Assembly (NCBI GenBank): GCA_049999765.1
Contig: JBNGIQ010009145.1
Span: 25,697-89,696 of the forward strand
Direction: 5' to 3'
DNA from: Phaeoceros laevis
Taxonomy: Eukaryota; Anthocerotophyta; Anthocerotopsida; Notothyladales
Length of the DNA stretch: 64,000 bases
The stretch's first letter is position 1. Every line of letters begins with the position of its first letter. The notes beneath the pieces were generated by a model. It searched no databases and had not been told where the DNA came from. It saw only the letters and a list, made by a program, of their open reading frames with translations. A program made the position numbers and the translations under genes. Shown here one piece after another: positions 22,601 to 33,800 of the stretch.

Positions 22601-24603
22601 CTCTCTGTAGAGAGTGTTATCGGTAATCATGGCTTGCATTTTATCGAAGTTAGCATGTGCCGACCTATAATGCTATAATATGGACTGTTGTTTCTTCTCG
22701 TTTGCTTGACTAACCTGAACCGTGGGTGAAGGCAGACCAAACTTGGAAGTAAAATCAAGGGCATACAGGTCATTGACAGGTTTGCCCGTCCCTAGAGTTC
22801 TATCCTTGTATTTAGGATGAGTAATGAAACAGTCCAGGCCTATGAATGAAATAGCCAAACCATGTTGCTTTTGGAATTTGCTGACTGACACCAAGTTCTT
22901 GACCATTGTAGGGACATGCAACACATCCATAAGATTAATAGTACTTCTGTTGGTTAGGAGTACTGGAACTATGCCAACTCCCATTATTTCAAGGCCTCGG
23001 TCATCTCCCAGAAGCACTTGCTGTCCAGGTGGCATTGCAGTGTAATGCAAGATATGATGTTTTCCTTGTATACAGGCTTCACAGAAAATAGATTTCTCCG
23101 ACTTGAAGTGAAGTGGAGTCCGATACAGGGAAGAAGCCGGCAGGGTCTGAAGGCGTTGCAGATGAACATCTCCCAAGCGGCAGTGCCACAGCTGTGTCTC
23201 ATTTGGAGTAGTGGCCACTGCAGACTGGGCTGTTGGTGCCTTCAATTGCTGGACAGGGTTGCTCTTCAGGTTGAACCGGTACAAGTCATTCTTGAGAGTG
23301 CATGTAGCCAGTAACTGATGTGGAGCAGCAGCCTCGCGTAGGGCAAGTTCCTCCATAGTCATCTCGAGTGTAAGCAATGGAGGAGAAAGACGCCTGAGTG
23401 AGATAAGATTTTTTGCCATTTGTGGAACGTAAATGACATCTAACAAAGTGATTGTCTTACCTTGTGCAGGGTGAAGGACGACTGACCCTGTGCCTTCTAT
23501 GCACGGCCCACTATCATCACCTATAAGGACAAACTGGCCTTAGGAGTAGGTGTAAGAGTGGTGAAGGCTGTATGAGTGTTGCAGACATGTGTTGTGGCAC
23601 TCGAATCTAGATACCAAGCATGCCTATCTTGTGATGAGGAGACCATACAAACTGTGAGTATGGCCCCTGTACTTTTCTTTGAGGATACATGGGCAGATGG
23701 CGGAGCCTCTCTTTTGGGTTCGCCATTTTGTTTCTTGCGGCATTCAGATTCCACGTGACCAAGAATCCTGCACCAGTTGCATGGGCCTCTCTTTGAGCTG
23801 CTACCCTTAGAGGGTGGCCAGGATGTGCGAGGAGCACTCGGCTTGTAAGGTGGACGAGTGCCACTTGGAGCCCGTCGTCCTCGCCCTCGAGAGACAAACA
23901 TGGCTCGTGCAGCATTGCTGAAGGAGGAGCCTCGGCCACGAATGTGAGTAGCCTCCTCGTTCAGCAAAGCACCAATGATATCTGATAAGGTAATTGGTGA
24001 GGGTGTGCCTGCAGCTACTGCTGCTTGAGCAGTAGTAATATGCTGATTCTGAGTGCTCACAAAACTGTTGTACTTCTCTGGAAGTGACATAAGGAGTGCC
24101 ACCGCAGCTTGAAGTTCATCAACAGTTGTGCCAGCTGTGATCAGTTTAGTGCGAAGCATCCTGAAGCGGCTGACATGGTTTTCGACTGTATCACCATCAC
24201 GCATCCTACAGTTGTAGAAGTCATGTGTGGCATGAACCAGTGATGTCATGCTCTTCTTTTGATGGACTTGGCAGAGGAAGTCCCAGATTGCCTTGGAACT
24301 GGTTGCCTCTCGAGCATGAGACATCATGCTCAGGTCCAATGCAGACTATATCACATTTTGAGCTCGAAGATCTTTGAGTTTCCAGGCATGTTGATCTGCA
24401 ATACTCGCAGCTGTTGCACCTGTTGCAGGTGTTATTGGTCTTGCAGTTGTTCCTGTAACATAATCCCAAAGCTCTTGTTCCTAAAGAATGGTACGTACTC
24501 AAATCATCCAGATGTCGAAGTGTTGACCACTAAACCTGTCTTTGTCCTTGAAGTCATACTTAAAGTTATTGACAGTGACATTTGCAGGTGGTGGATTCGC
24601 CAT
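19681..24603 (-). pseudogene. Ty1/copia Gag-Pol pseudogene with repeated PR/pre-integrase module
   Basis: Gag begins at ATG 24603 (MANPPPANVTVNNFKYDFKD), the same start as the sister copia. Stops follow near 24498, 24480 and 24346. The CCHC knuckle CNWCRILGHVESEC lies at about 23780. The protease active site reads LDSSATTHVCN, with Asp-Ser-Ser instead of Asp-Ser-Gly. A frame shift lies near 23530. A first pre-integrase region has LWHCRLGD and CEACIQGKHH (about 23190-23050). Protease-tail sequence GDDRGLEIMGVG then recurs, and a second CEACAFGKHQ follows at about 22550. The integrase core (HSDLCGPM, RSDGGGEY, QNPIVELNN), RT (YVDDAIII at about 20690) and RNase H (DADWAADSDTRR) follow. Breaks lie near 22655, 21590, 21415, 21145 and 21065. 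Confidence 0.87.
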
Positions 24604-25053
24604 GGATGAAACAAATGTGTACTGACTGAACTGTGTTTGATTTAGATCAAATAAGTCGTCAAGGTGGTGGGAAGAGGAGCTATGTGAACTATGTGAGGAT
24701 CTAGGTGTGGATGCAGTACTATCAGGAGAGGAAGGCGCAGCCAGAACTATCCCAGAGGCTGTAGTGTCTACAGTCGTAGGACTTGTAGGAAGATCTGGAA
24801 GGGTATAGAACTCTGGATTATCAAAGGGGTTTTCTGGAAAGACAGGAAACAAGGACGTCTCTTCAGATCCGAGAGTTAGTGACTCTTCAGGTGTCTCTTC
24901 CAATCCAGGAACAGGTGACGTTTCAGGTGTCATTTCAGATCCGGGCCTTGCAGGTGACGCTCCAGACCTCAACCTTGAAGGTGTCGCTTCAGATCTGGCT
25001 GGAATCCGGCGAGGTGGAGTCCCTGCTGGGCTTGGATCCCAAGGTTCCAACAT
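24499..25053 (-). CDS. Ser/Thr/Pro-rich leader frame fused in frame to Gag start
   Basis: The frame opens upstream of the Gag ATG at 24603 and reads through it without a stop. It encodes a low-complexity acidic Ser/Thr/Pro-rich segment with degenerate repeats of the type GSEETS, GLEETPEES and RSEATPSRL, then a Ser/His run and FDLNQTQFSQYTFVSSM before Gag. It overlaps the end of the coiled-coil ORF (24989-25678) in another frame. A single frame shift near 25000-25050 would join all three into one long N-terminal extension. It could be a leader peptide or noncoding. Confidence 0.4.
   Translation of the reverse strand: MLEPWDPSPAGTPPRRIPARSEATPSRLRSGASPARPGSEMTPETSPVPGLEETPEESLTLGSEETSLFPVFPENPFDNPEFYTLPDLPTSPTTVDTTASGIVLAAPSSPDSTASTPRSSHSSHSSSSHHLDDLFDLNQTQFSQYTFVSSMANPPPANVTVNNFKYDFKDKDRFSGQHFDIWMI
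24876..25016. repeat. Degenerate tandem repeat in copia 5' leader
   Basis: Words such as CAGGTGTCTCTTC, CAGGTGACGTTTC, CAGGTGTCATTTCAGATC, CAGGTGACGCTCCAGA and AAGGTGTCGCTTCAGATC recur at roughly 30-36 base intervals. This explains the repetitive peptides in two frames. Confidence 0.6.
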
Positions 25054-25678
25054 ATTTAAACACCATCTTTCTTGATTTTGCTTCGATTGACATGTGTGTC
25101 AAGAGTGCAGCAACCTCTGAGATGACGTCGTCCTTGGTCCTTCCTTCAGGAAGAATATATGGACAATTCTCAGGAGAGTTTGGCAAGATTTGTTGAAGCT
25201 CAACAAATGTAGTGCTTCCTGTTGCAGCAGGTTCTGACTTTGTGTCTTGCTGCTTTGTCACTCTGTCCAGGTATGCAACCTTTGTAAATAAGGTGTTAAG
25301 GTCCTTTAACAAATGCTTGCACTTGCTATTGATGTCGTCAATCTTGTTGCGGAGGCGCTCTTCTTGAACTTCCCGCATACGCCGGAAATCACACAAGGTT
25401 GCGTGAGTGTGATGACGTTCCTCAGCAAAAAGATCTCGGACAGCTTCCAGAACCAGCTCTGCCTGGACAGACGTGGTTCCAGGTGTGCTCACAGATGGAC
25501 GCAGGCGCCCACTTCTCCCACAAGTGTTGCAGGAGCTCGCCACTCGGTAAGTGCAGGCAGGAATGTTCTGCTGTGATAAGCTAGAAAAGAACGATTGCTG
25601 GTATGCACTGTTTCTAAAGGGAGATGCTACTTGCATTTGTGGATTGAAGATGCGCTTTGTGCGGCCATTGCGAGGCAT
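24989..25678 (-). CDS. Extra 229-residue coiled-coil ORF in copia 5' leader
   Basis: An uninterrupted frame starts at ATG 25678 between the primer site (26369) and Gag, in the element's sense orientation. The N-terminus is basic (MPRNGRTKRI). Residues about 71-153 are charged and heptad-like, consistent with a coiled coil (LFAEERHH, MREVQEERLRNKIDDINSK, LDRVTKQQ). The C-terminal third contains ELQQILPNSPENCPYILPEG. The sister copia has only about 520 bases between primer site and Gag and no equivalent frame. It may be an accessory protein, captured host sequence or a detached N-terminal Gag extension. I recognise no family. Confidence 0.5.
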   Translation of the reverse strand: MPRNGRTKRIFNPQMQVASPFRNSAYQQSFFSSLSQQNIPACTYRVASSCNTCGRSGRLRPSVSTPGTTSVQAELVLEAVRDLFAEERHHTHATLCDFRRMREVQEERLRNKIDDINSKCKHLLKDLNTLFTKVAYLDRVTKQQDTKSEPAATGSTTFVELQQILPNSPENCPYILPEGRTKDDVISEVAALLTHMSIEAKSRKMVFKYVGTLGSKPSRDSTSPDSSQI

Positions 25679-26368
25679 TTTTCAGAATGGTAATCTAGTC
25701 ATTGACATACCTTATGCAAGATTGTAGACTGACGATTGTGTGTAGGGGCTCCAGGATATCTACACCTGTATCCAAGTGTGTGAGAAGACGTTGGGATATG
25801 TGTGTAGATGACCTAGTGCTCCTGCTCAGGGTACTTTTCTACAACGGACTAGATTTTGCACACCTGTGTACTAACTGTTGGTTGCAGGAGCACCGGTTCA
25901 TCTGTGCCTATATCTTAGTGTGAGGGTAGACACTGGGATAAGGGTGCAGATGGACTGGTGTTCCTATGATGACTTCTTTCCCGCCGTGGATTGTGACTTA
26001 GAAGCCTGTGGATATCTAATGCGCTGTGTAGGTGACGCATTCGATTGATTGTGTTGGGTTGCACTATACAGGGCAAAGGACAAATCAGGACACGTGTGAC
26101 GTGCAAGAAATTGCAGCCTACCAAGTTGAGTGCGGGGATCCATCAGGTTTGCTAAGACTTCTTGACGGGGGACGCATTTGCACTACGAGTAGTAGTGATA
26201 GACCGCATCCGCCAAGAACGCATCTGCCATGCTTCCAAAACGGGTGAGTGAAATCCTAAGTGATGCAATTACTGCTCTAAAGTTTTCATGAGAGAGATTC
26301 TTAATGCAACACTCGGACTTGCAGATTTTACACGCGCGGGTCGGAGGCTTGGCAGAATCCATATCTTA

Positions 26369-26380
26369 GCTCTGATACCA
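26369..26380 (-). other. Primer-binding site (initiator Met tRNA)
   Basis: The minus strand reads TGGTATCAGAGC, the canonical plant copia primer site. It places the 5' LTR to the right, from 26381. Confidence 0.92.
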
Positions 26381-27060
26381 TAGCGTAGGATCGACTAGCG
26401 TAGGAAAGAAGCAGGAATGAATTAGATTGAACTTGTGTGTGTAAGGCCTTTAAGGCCGTGTCCCGTGAACCTGTACGACGGTTGACGGGTGGCGATTCAT
26501 TAGGGCACGGTTCGTATCCGTATGCGCCCACGTATGCGTATTTAACCTGAACACTACTTAACGCCGTGAAGCAAGACTATCTAGGGCAAACCTATTTTGT
26601 TAGGCGAGAGCAACATCGCAGCGCAAGCCGAAGCGTAAGTTGGCGGTGCGAAGAATGAATCGAAAGTGTGGATTGAGTGGGGGTATTGGGGGTTTAGGGT
26701 TTAGATAGATATAGCGTATCGTTTCGTTTATTTATTCAACCCACACTCATATAATAGTTAAGTACGTAACCTAGGGTTAGATACTAGATAGACAGTTAAC
26801 GGTTATAACTGCTTAAGTCCAGATATGGATAGTCACATGAACGTGACATGTATAAGAGTCACTTCACGTGACACAAACATTAATCTACGCAACAACTTTC
26901 TGCTCTCTCGTGCATTCCTTGTTGCTACAGTAATAAGATCTCGTTTTGTAACTTTCAGTCGCTAGTCGACCCTGCCCTCTCAATTAAGCAATCTAGTTAC
27001 AACTAGCTCACGTATTTACTATCATTCTTTGTCATTGTTTCGTTCGTCAAGTACTCACAG
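26381..27060 (-). repeat. 5' LTR-like sequence of copia copy 2 (outer edge unknown)
   Basis: It starts directly after the primer site (TAGCGTAGGATCG on the plus strand). It shares short ordered words with the left LTR but is clearly diverged from it. A TTTAGGGTTTAG telobox-like word is at about 26690. The right edge is not defined; 27060 is a guess. Confidence 0.55.
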
Positions 27061-28222
27061 TGGTTTCCTCCTCCTCTAACCCACAGCTTTGCAGCAATCT
27101 CAGCATCACAGTATGGCGTCTTATAGTCAAATTACTCATAACATGTGGCCTCAGGTTATAGCGGCCTCTGCAACAGCGTGGAGTCTTATAGACTAGAGCC
27201 CTGAAATATGAGGCCTTATGCTAGCTATGGTATCCATGGCTTTATAGCCGACCTGCGGGTCGTTTGGGACCTCAAGGTTCTAGGTTGCAAGTGAGATCTA
27301 TTCTCGCACACCATGTTCACAGCCCGGTGGTACCGGGTAGGCTAATAGTGGCTAAGCAAAAGTTCTCAAAGATAATATCTACTAAGCAAGCATGAGCTCC
27401 CCTAAAAAAAGCTAAAAAAACTAGGGTGGGATGGCAGCCATGGGGTATTTTGGTGTAAGAGAGAGCGAGGGTATTGTTAATGTGGATGTATCGTGGTATT
27501 AATTTCTGTGGTGAGAGAGAGTTTTGTGAGGCATCTTGTTGTTAGCTAGAGCTGCATCTTTAGTGCGGACAACGGGGACTTGTATGGGCCAGCATGTGAT
27601 TCAATGTTGATGCCACGTGCCAGACGAACTCGTAACATTACGAGCATGTAACGTGTATGTAACGTTTTCAACGAGTTGCAGTCAAACGGTAATGTCGACG
27701 GATGTAGCCAAACATTAGGGGATGAACAATGTGGCCGGATTTTAAAAACTCGCGGTGAGTTTTCGGGCTCCACGTCGGCACCGACGTGGCACGGAAAACA
27801 ATAAATTAAAGGCCTTCACCGTCTACACGGGATCTCACGACGTATAACGGAGTGCACACAGCCTCGTACAAGATAAAGTCGGATTAAGGAAATGTTAATC
27901 ACACCGTAGAGGAGCGGACATGCGTCCAGGCGGCGCCCGTTTTTCAGAATTAAAAAGTGAACAGCTGGACGGTCGAAGGCCGGCAACTGCAGCACCCGCC
28001 CAGGAGCATTATTGTCGGCATATTCCTGCTCGTGCTCAGCGTTCCCAAGCCGTAATGCACGGCATGTTGAGCCCCGTAATCAGAATTGGTGTGCAAGTGG
28101 TGTCCAGGATATCAGAAGGGCAGCTGAAGAGAGTGCTGACCTACCTAATGACGACCGTGCTAATCTTACAGCCCTTGCGGCTTGTGCGGCTTGTGCAACT
28201 GCTACTAACTGAGCAAGGTTTC
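27060..28222. other. Intergenic stretch with one strong palindrome
   Basis: No gene recognised. The best structure is a 20-base inverted repeat at 27770-27789 (CCACGTCGG, CA, CCGACGTGG), containing ACGT cores. The plus-strand frame at 27920-28240 has no domain and overlaps the edge of the L1 fragment. Confidence 0.45.
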
Positions 28223-30112
28223 TTATCTGATGAGGTGTAGGATGTGATTGTCCAAGATGCATCTTCCTCTTATAAAACCTCGCTGCTCTTTACTCACCCA
28301 ACTGTCCATGAACGGAGCCAATCTGTCTGCTAGGACTTTGGATATCATCTTGTAGAACGTCCTTAATAGGGACAATGGCCTCCAAAATTTTATGCCTTGT
28401 TCTGCCTTCGGCTTAGGGGCAAGAGCAATCAGACTTTCATTTAGAGTCTCCCCCATGGTGCCTCCTTCCCACACTTGCTGGAGGGCTTGCATGAAAATTA
28501 CTTTGATGAAGTCCCAACCCCAGATAAAAAACTCCCTAGGAAACCCGTCCAATCCTGGGCTTTTCCCATTAGGAAGAGCTTGTAGCGCTTCTTTGATTTC
28601 GTCTACCGTTATTTCCTCGTCTAACTTTGCTTGTTGTTCAGGTGTCACCTTCTTCGGAAAAGCTTCATAGTTGCGCCATTGTTCTTCCCAAGAGTCATGC
28701 TTGTCCTCCCCCTGCAGGAACAACGAGAAGTGACCTTCAATCATACTCTTCAGCTCCTCATGGTCCTTCATTACCACACCTTCCTGGTTAGGAATAGGTG
28801 GAATTTTGTTTTTATTATGCTTCTGCCTGATTCTGGAGAAGAAGAACTTTTGGGGGATATCCCCTTCGGCAGCCCATTTCACCTTTGCCCTCTGGTACCA
28901 TCCCCTAGCCTTATTCGTTTCAAGAGCTTGCAACGTCAATTTGGGTTCTTCTAGATCTCTGAGTGCTCCTGTATTTCTGCTCTGTCTGGATTCTACTTCC
29001 CTCTGCAGCAGAGCCACCTTCTCTCTAGCCAGATCTTCCTCCTCCCTAGCCTCCCATGCCTTCTATTTACCCAACTGCCTCAGGTAACTTCAGGACATGT
29101 CTAAGTCATGAAGTAATCTGGCCAGCCCACCCTTGGAGGGGTCCTGTTCTTGCTGCTTCCACAGCCCTTTGATCTTCTCGTATGTTCCTTCATGTTTCAG
29201 CAGTTCTGCATTCAATCTCCAAAGCTTGCATCCTCTTGGGGGTAGTGTTAGGAGTTCATCAGCCATGTCTATGTCCAACAAAATAGGAGCGTGGTCAGAC
29301 TGCGTCGTACCAGGGATAACTGCTACTTTCTGAACCTTGTGTTGCCAGCTCTCCAAAATATATAGTCTATCTAATCTACTGGTGATGAATCCCGCGGAGT
29401 CAACCCTGTTGTTCGACCAGCTGAAGTTCAAGGAGTTACTACATCTACGTGCCAGGCAGCAATTCCATGGGTCATTAAGCTTCATCTTCGTATCTCTTAA
29501 TTCTTGCCAGGTCAGTGACACTAAGGTTCTAGCTGGGTCGTTTCCTCCCTCCTTGTCAGCACTATTTTCTATGAAGTTGAAATCTCCTAATATCCAATTG
29601 AGGTTCAAATCAAGTTGATCTTCCATTCTAATCCAAACCCTTTGTCGTTGTGCAGCCACACATGGAGCATACAGGTTGCACACCCCAAAAACCCCTGACT
29701 CCATCTTTAAGGTAATCCAGATAAAACGCTTCCTTGGATCTTGTCCAACAGCCAGGACCGTGTCCACCAGCTCCTGCTTGACCGTGATCGCAACCCCTCC
29801 TCTGAATTCATCAGCAGGGACCCACCACATCTTACCTTGCAGCAGGTAGATCCTTCTTACCTCTTCTATCTNNNNNNNNNNCCACATCTTACCTTGCAGC
29901 AGGTAGATCCTTCTTACCTCTTCTATCTTTGGCTGAGTCAATTTATGTTCCTGTATCATAACAATGTCCCATTGAGTTTGAGAAGTGAGGAAGCTAGTAA
30001 TCTGACGCACTTTACTATATGCTTGTCGATAATCCACCAACCCACGGACACTCCAGGACAACAGCTGGAGCTGAGTGTCCGGTACAGATTTTCTATACAC
30101 TTGTGACATCAT
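28223..30112 (-). pseudogene. L1 ORF2 fragment (endonuclease and RT fingers)
   Basis: The endonuclease starts at ATG 30112 and shows SWSVRGL, MIQEHKL (catalytic Glu), NLYAP, LGDFNFIE and QSDHAPILLDID, typical of L1 APE endonucleases. RT starts near 29017 with ARGWYQRAKVKWAAEGD, PNGKSPGLDGFPREFF and WRPLSLLRTFYKM, and is cut off at 28223 before motif A. A stop near 29060-29090 separates the parts. Ten N at 29872-29881 lie inside the endonuclease, and the flanking 47 bp are duplicated, so the break there is an assembly artefact. Confidence 0.85.
29825..29928. other. Unmerged contig overlap around a 10-N gap
   Basis: The 47 bases at 29825-29871 are repeated exactly at 29882-29928 on either side of ten N. 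This is how a scaffolder leaves two overlapping contig ends, not a biological repeat. The true sequence probably contains these bases once. Confidence 0.9.
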
Positions 30113-30875
30113 GTTTTATGGCCGATACACATGATCGCTTGAGGTTCGTCTCGTCACTTCTTTGGGGGTTTAGATGACGCCTTGCTCTTACCCTCCTACT
30201 GGCTAACAGTGTTGTTGCATGTCTCTTCCAGGGGGGGGCCTTGTGAACCTTTATCCAGTTGTTCACCTGCTCCGGAGTCATCCTTACATGCTGCCTTCTC
30301 GCCTTCCTGCCTGTCTGTCGGGCTGGTTTTTTATAGCTGCTCATCATTAGGTACGGTGCTAAATATTACGGACTGCTTGTGGTTTGCTTCTCCTTTTCCT
30401 CCCAGGGTCAGTAGCCGCTTTGGGTTTTACCGCTGAAGCGCTTTCACCACTTGTTGTGTGTTCCCGCCAAGGAGTGTGACCCAGCCCTGTCTTCTTCCTC
30501 ACTCATTTCCTTGCTTCCCTGCAGGTTGATCACCCCTCCTTTCTGGTGGAGTTCCAGGTTCATGTAACTTCCCTCAGGTACACCTGGCTGGGCTCCTAGT
30601 TGGAAGTAAAGTATGAGAGGATTCCCCAAAGTAGTTTCCTTCCCTTGCACCAATTCCACAATCTTATCAGCATTTTCTCTCGAGTCTAGCCATTTCCAAT
30701 AGGCTAGCATGTGAGTGTCAGCCTTGACTACAGGTTGGACCTCCACTTCGACTCTCATGGACCCGTCCTGCTTCATATGTAGCTTAGCTTCCACCAGTGA
30801 TTCCGGGAGGCTTTCTGAGATGATCCCGCCATCTTGGATCAAGACCGAGACCTCCTCCTCCTCCTCCTTCATCAT
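30093..30875 (-). pseudogene. L1 third ORF (ORFx), copy 1, with in-frame stops
   Basis: A single frame of 261 codons runs from ATG 30875 (MMKEEEEEVSVLIQDGG) to a stop at 30093, with three internal stops (near 30445, 30405 and 30365). The stop overlaps the ORF2 ATG (30112) by 20 nt. The best-conserved block, LDSRENADKIVELVQGKE followed by a LYFQLGA segment, aligns with ENEKVSRLVQETFRHGEDPF and IQYLIAGA in the L1 at 34144. Frame length, position and overlap with ORF2 all match that copy. Function unknown. Confidence 0.6.
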
Positions 30876-30895
30876 ATCGAGGGGGGGAAAAATGC

Positions 30896-33800
30896 GTGCT
30901 CCGTAAAATGCGGAGCGGTGTTTCGCGGAAGTGGTGGCGACGTCGGGAGCCGCAATGGCCGCCCCGCCCGGGGGGCGGATGCGGAATTTCTAACCGCAAT
31001 GTGTGGTTGCGTGTGCCTCAGTCACCATCAAGGTTGTTGCCAATGCAGGATAATGTTCGTGGGCAAAGATTGTTGCCTGCAATCGTGGAGAGAGCATCAG
31101 GAGTTGAAAATTTAGGGCAATTCGATAGCGGGGATTTTTTGCCTACAGTGGAACATTGGGCTCAGCAAGCAGGTACAGAGATGGAAGATCTGGTGGACCT
31201 TGCTTGGACGCCCCAAATTCATTCAGCCATGTTGACAGGTCAAAGGAATCCCGAACCGTCGAGGGACACGGTACTGCAGAAGCAAAATCACGATCCACAA
31301 GAGGCCAGTATTCTGAGTTCGGGGTCAATGGACCTCCAATGCGCCCAACAGATACCAGCAAAAGTACCCCTCGGTGACATCCCAGAAGAAAGCAGAAAGC
31401 AATCTCAGAGTGAAAGGAGTGCGACGGTCTCTCAAAACCCAATGCAGGCAGGACAGGACCTTACCCCAGAAGGTCACACAGCAGGAGCAATGATCGTTCA
31501 TACCTGGAAGGTTAAGGAGACAGGCGCAGTAAACGTGCTGAATGGTAGAGAGGCCAATCTCAGGACTGGTCAGGGCAGAAGGCAAAGAGGGGAAGAAGGA
31601 ATCCCATCCATTCCTCTTGGTGAGGAAACGGAGCTTATAGATGATGAAGACGCCATTGTCCGTTTTTCTAGGGAGCACTTGACATCAGCTGTCAACGGGG
31701 CATTCCCTGCACAGGGACCACGATTGATAAAATCGAAACACATGTGTTCAATGTTCTCCGAGTAAAGCCTGTTTACGTCCATCAGAAAAAAGACAAAACG
31801 TATGTGATCAAGCTAGAAGATATGGAGCAAGTTACAAGGTTGTTGGAATCAGTTCAGTTGTTTGGAGGAGACATACCCCCAGCTCTAGGAGCGTGGAATG
31901 AGGATAGTACAGCAGTACTTCGTGAAGCAAACAAGAGAATGGTGACAGTGGAGTTACGAGGTCTGGAGCTGCAACACATAATGCTAGCGAAGAGGATGGT
32001 TGAGACCATCGGGCAGGTGGTTGAATGCCCAGACCTCCCCCAGGATCTGTACAAAAACAAGAAGATCAGCTTCAAGTTTTAGTTGACAGTATCCATGGAC
32101 TTCCGGAAAGAGTCAAAGTTAAGGTCCCAGCCCAAGAGAACCGAGAATTCTATCAAAACTTTAACTATCCGGATTTACCTGTCCGATGTAGAGTGTGTGG
32201 TCATAAGGACCACTTGCAGAGTGTCTGCCCCCTCAGGTTCCCCTGGAAATCAACGTTGGTGGGTGATCAGGCTCAGGGAGAGCGAAACCCTCTACCAGGA
32301 TTCGAAGGTGCTCGAGCAGCACAAGGCAAGCAATTTCAATCCTGGGTCGCCATCTCCAACCAGGTTGGAAGAAGTCTCTTTCCAGAAATGGAATTCTCTG
32401 ACACCACGGTCATGAAGGCATGCCTTCTCATTCGGAAGAAATCTGATGAGCGTCATGTATGGACAGCAGTGCATGAAGAACAACACTCCTTGCCCCTTCA
32501 ACTAATCAGGCTTCCTAGGTATGGTAGAGTCAACGAGGAACAGTTGTGGGGCCAGGCCAGTGCCAAATTCTGCAGCATATAGAAAATGATTTCCCTTTGT
32601 TACGAGAAGGAGAGGCAACTCACTTGATCCAGTCAGCTGCTATGAAGCTTGTCGCCCACAGACATGATGCAAGCATCACATATCTTTATTTTGTAGCTTG
32701 AGTAGAAGTTGATGAAGTAGTCACTCCCAAAGGGGAAGTCCAGGAAAATTGGGTGGGTAAAAGCGTGGTTCAGTCCTGGATACAGCAGGTAGCCCCAAGG
32801 GGAAAAAACAAAATGAGTCTTGCTGCGAAAATCATTCTCAGAATGCTTACTCCAGATCTAGGCTGGAAGCAAAATGGCAATTTGCCTAATCTGCCAGGGT
32901 ACTGTCTTATGAAGGAAACGGAAAAAGTAGAACTTCCACCTTCCTTCCCTCATCAAAGACCACCTATGGCGAGTGCAGCTGCGAGTCATGAGAAGGCCCC
33001 TACAGCAGAAAAAGGCGAAGCTAGTTCTTCAGGTGAACAGAGTAAAGACGGAGAATGGAGGGTTGTTACTCGTCACAAAGCTGCTACAAAGCTAACACCC
33101 AACGCTGTGGAAAAGATAAGAGTAGCATTACTTGCTGTCCCTGAGAGAGTACGTGATGACAGTGCAGCAGATAGTAACATGGTGGATATAGGAGAAGGTC
33201 AGGCTGAAGAGGAACCAAACGGTGACAAGCCTCGGGATCAGACGGTCCAACAAGTTGCAAGAGGCGTTCCCCAGCCCAATATCCCGCCCATCGAAATCAC
33301 TGAATCACCAGAATTTCGATGAGTTACAAAGAGACCATCGGAACAAGGAAAAATGGGCAACAAGCATGACTCATCGAAGGATGCATTGACAGCAGAAGGC
33401 AATGCAGAACAGGCAGACCAGGGCACGAAGGTTCAACAAGACAAAGGTAAATCGATATCAGTCGTGAGCTCACCACCACAGGGGACGAAAAACCTATCAG
33501 CAACAGGCCAACGTGGAGGTCAAGTAATGGAGGCATCCAGATCTGAGAACCTCTACCTGTGGCCAAGGGAGATTCACAGCCGAAGCAGCCCTCGATGCGT
33601 AAACTAAACTTCAAGTGGGGAGACGTACCTGAAGATTCTAACTCTGAAGAGGAGGTAGTTGCACAGGATAAAACAGATAGCTCAAATGTCGGTGCTGTTG
33701 AACGCTTGCAGGAACAAGAAGGTACAACTGACAAACACGAGAGTTCAAAGGGTGTTATTGAAGGTGCTGTAGGTGACAAAGTAGAGAGTGATTTCCTGAA

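Larger units (their letters stand above)
18840..27060 (-). mobile_element. Ty1/copia element (copy 2), apparently chimeric
   Basis: A minus-strand element with a perfect initiator-Met primer site at 26369-26380, LTR-like sequence to its right and left, and gag-pol between 24603 and 19681. The two LTR-like ends share only motifs in the same order (AGGATCGA..ACTAG, CCTTTAA, GGCCGTGTCCC, TTAGGGCACG). Pol carries two divergent copies of the protease-tail/pre-integrase module. Both facts fit recombination between two related elements. Outer edges are approximate and no target duplication was found. Confidence 0.8.
28223..30885 (-). mobile_element. L1 (family B) fragment, copy 1
   Basis: A minus-strand plant L1 retaining the third ORF, the endonuclease and the RT fingers. 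It ends at the left inside RT just after the RGFIRGRCILDNHIL block and at the right near the start of the third ORF, so ORF1, the RT active site and the 3' end are missing. Its right end meets the 5' end of the plus-strand L1 at about 30885. Confidence 0.85.

Noticed and set aside
26690-26706. TTTAGGGTTTAG, plant telomere-like repeat
   Set aside because: Only about two units. Such teloboxes are common in plant promoters and LTRs, and there is no telomeric array.
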